Shown: positions 4,790-5,433 of the stretch, piece by piece
Layout: every line of letters begins with the position of its first letter
Position numbering within the stretch: position 1 is the stretch's first letter
Source of the DNA: an uncultured Collinsella sp.
GTDB lineage: Bacteria; Actinomycetota; Coriobacteriia; Coriobacteriales; Coriobacteriaceae
NCBI GenBank assembly: GCA_902496645.1
Contig: CABVBR010000136.1
Coordinates: 1 to 5,433 of the forward strand
DNA: 5,433 nucleotides
Direction of reading: 5' to 3'
The notes under the pieces: generated by a model
Databases searched by the model: none
Seen by the model: only the letters and a program-made list of their open reading frames with translations
What the model was told of the DNA's origin: nothing
Position numbers and translations under genes: made by a program

Positions 4790-5433
4790 ATGGCGACGAT
4801 GAACGAAAAAGATTACTACGAGATTCTGGGTGTCTCCAAGGACGCCACCTCGCGTGATATTCAAAAGGCCTTCCAGCAAAAGGCCCGTAAGCTCCATCCG
4901 GACGTCAATAAAGAGCCGGATGCCGAGGAAAAGTTTAAAGAGGTTTCCGAGGCCTACGCCGTGCTTTCGGATGAGCAAAAACGTGCGCGCTACGACGCCA
5001 TGCGTTCTGGCAATCCCTTTGCCGGTGCTCCTACGGCTTCGCCCTATGGTGGCGGCTACGCCGGCAGCACGGGCTATGGCAATCCCTTTGAGGGCGGCTT
5101 TCCCTTTGGTGGCGCCTGGGGCCAGCAGCGTCGCGGCCAGGCTGCCTACAATCCCGAGAACGGCGCCAACGTGGTCGTCGATATCAAACTCGACGCCAAG
5201 GAGGCCAAGGGCGGTGCCCGCAAGACCGTCCGCTACACGCGCTTCGATACCTGTGGTCACTGCGGCGGCTCGGGCTCCGTTTCGTCCGAGCATGCACATA
5301 CCTGCCCGAGCTGCGGTGGCCGCGGCCACATCGACGTCGACCTGTCCTTCCTGTTTGGTGCGGGCACGTTCCAGTCGGTCTGCCCCGAGTGCGGCGGTTC
5401 CGGTAAGGTCGTGGCCGACCCGTGCCCTGATTG
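4790..5433 (+). CDS. dnaJ: Chaperone protein DnaJ, N-terminal part (partial)
   Basis: DnaJ (Hsp40) delivers unfolded proteins to DnaK and stimulates its ATPase. The window holds 214 complete codons with no stop; typical length is about 370-380, so roughly 160 residues are missing. Residues 7-70 form the J domain (KDYYEILGV at 7-15, the DnaK-activating HPD at 36-38). Residues 74-118 are a Gly/Phe/Tyr/Pro-rich linker with GNPF at 74-77 and 97-100. The client-binding domain starts near 125 (ANVVVDIKL), and the cysteine-rich zinc domain shows three complete CxxCxGxG repeats at 155-162, 172-179 and 198-205. The fourth repeat begins at Cys212, and the last two bases of the window (TG) fit its second Cys. 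Zinc repeats separate it from CbpA. Its place after hemW matches the second dnaJ of many actinobacteria, normally preceded there by hrcA, which is absent. It has its own promoter and a strong ribosome binding site. Confidence 0.96.
   Translation, partial: MATMNEKDYYEILGVSKDATSRDIQKAFQQKARKLHPDVNKEPDAEEKFKEVSEAYAVLSDEQKRARYDAMRSGNPFAGAPTASPYGGGYAGSTGYGNPFEGGFPFGGAWGQQRRGQAAYNPENGANVVVDIKLDAKEAKGGARKTVRYTRFDTCGHCGGSGSVSSEHAHTCPSCGGRGHIDVDLSFLFGAGTFQSVCPECGGSGKVVADPCPD

Noticed and set aside
4637..5329. A 230-codon minus-strand frame opposite the end of hemW and dnaJ
   Set aside because: It spans two real genes and their promoter in antisense, has an Ala/Gly/Leu-rich composition without motifs, and the + strand reading is clearly DnaJ.
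1..5433. CRISPR array, transposon, prophage, toxin-antitoxin or defence genes
   Set aside because: No repeat-spacer series, terminal inverted repeats, tRNA or unexplained coding space was seen. Nearly all of the window is accounted for by six conserved housekeeping genes.

Overview
The window is a compact run of housekeeping genes, all on the + strand. Gene order is: the 3' end of holA (DNA polymerase III delta), rpsT (ribosomal protein S20), lepA (elongation factor 4), dusB (tRNA-dihydrouridine synthase), hemW (radical-SAM family haem chaperone) and the 5' part of a zinc-finger dnaJ, which runs off the right edge. High GC content, GTG starts on rpsT and hemW, and the holA-rpsT-lepA-hemW-dnaJ order point to a high-GC Gram-positive bacterium. 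My best guess is a Coriobacteriia member such as Collinsella. That is an inference from composition, gene order and protein style, not a database result.

Layout: holA ends at 140. An intergenic stretch of about 130 bases holds an extended -10 promoter for rpsT, a small inverted repeat just upstream of it, and a leader hairpin. A strong intrinsic terminator (575-611) follows rpsT. Immediately after it a -10 element lies seven bases before the lepA ATG with no visible Shine-Dalgarno, which suggests leaderless lepA mRNA. lepA, dusB and hemW are packed with gaps of 4 and 2 bases, so they are almost certainly one operon. dnaJ follows after 58 bases with its own -10 element and a strong Shine-Dalgarno. 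The lepA and dnaJ promoters share an identical 11-base block directly upstream of and overlapping the -10.

Together the genes serve translation (S20, EF4, tRNA dihydrouridylation), replication (delta subunit), haem handling (HemW) and protein folding (DnaJ). There is no CRISPR array, mobile element, tRNA, rRNA or defence-type gene here. I found no convincing new biological system. What deserves a second look is regulatory (the shared promoter block, leaderless lepA, the rpsT leader, a hairpin touching the dnaJ ribosome binding site) and contextual (dusB inserted between lepA and hemW, hrcA and gpr absent, an atypical Gly/Phe linker in DnaJ).
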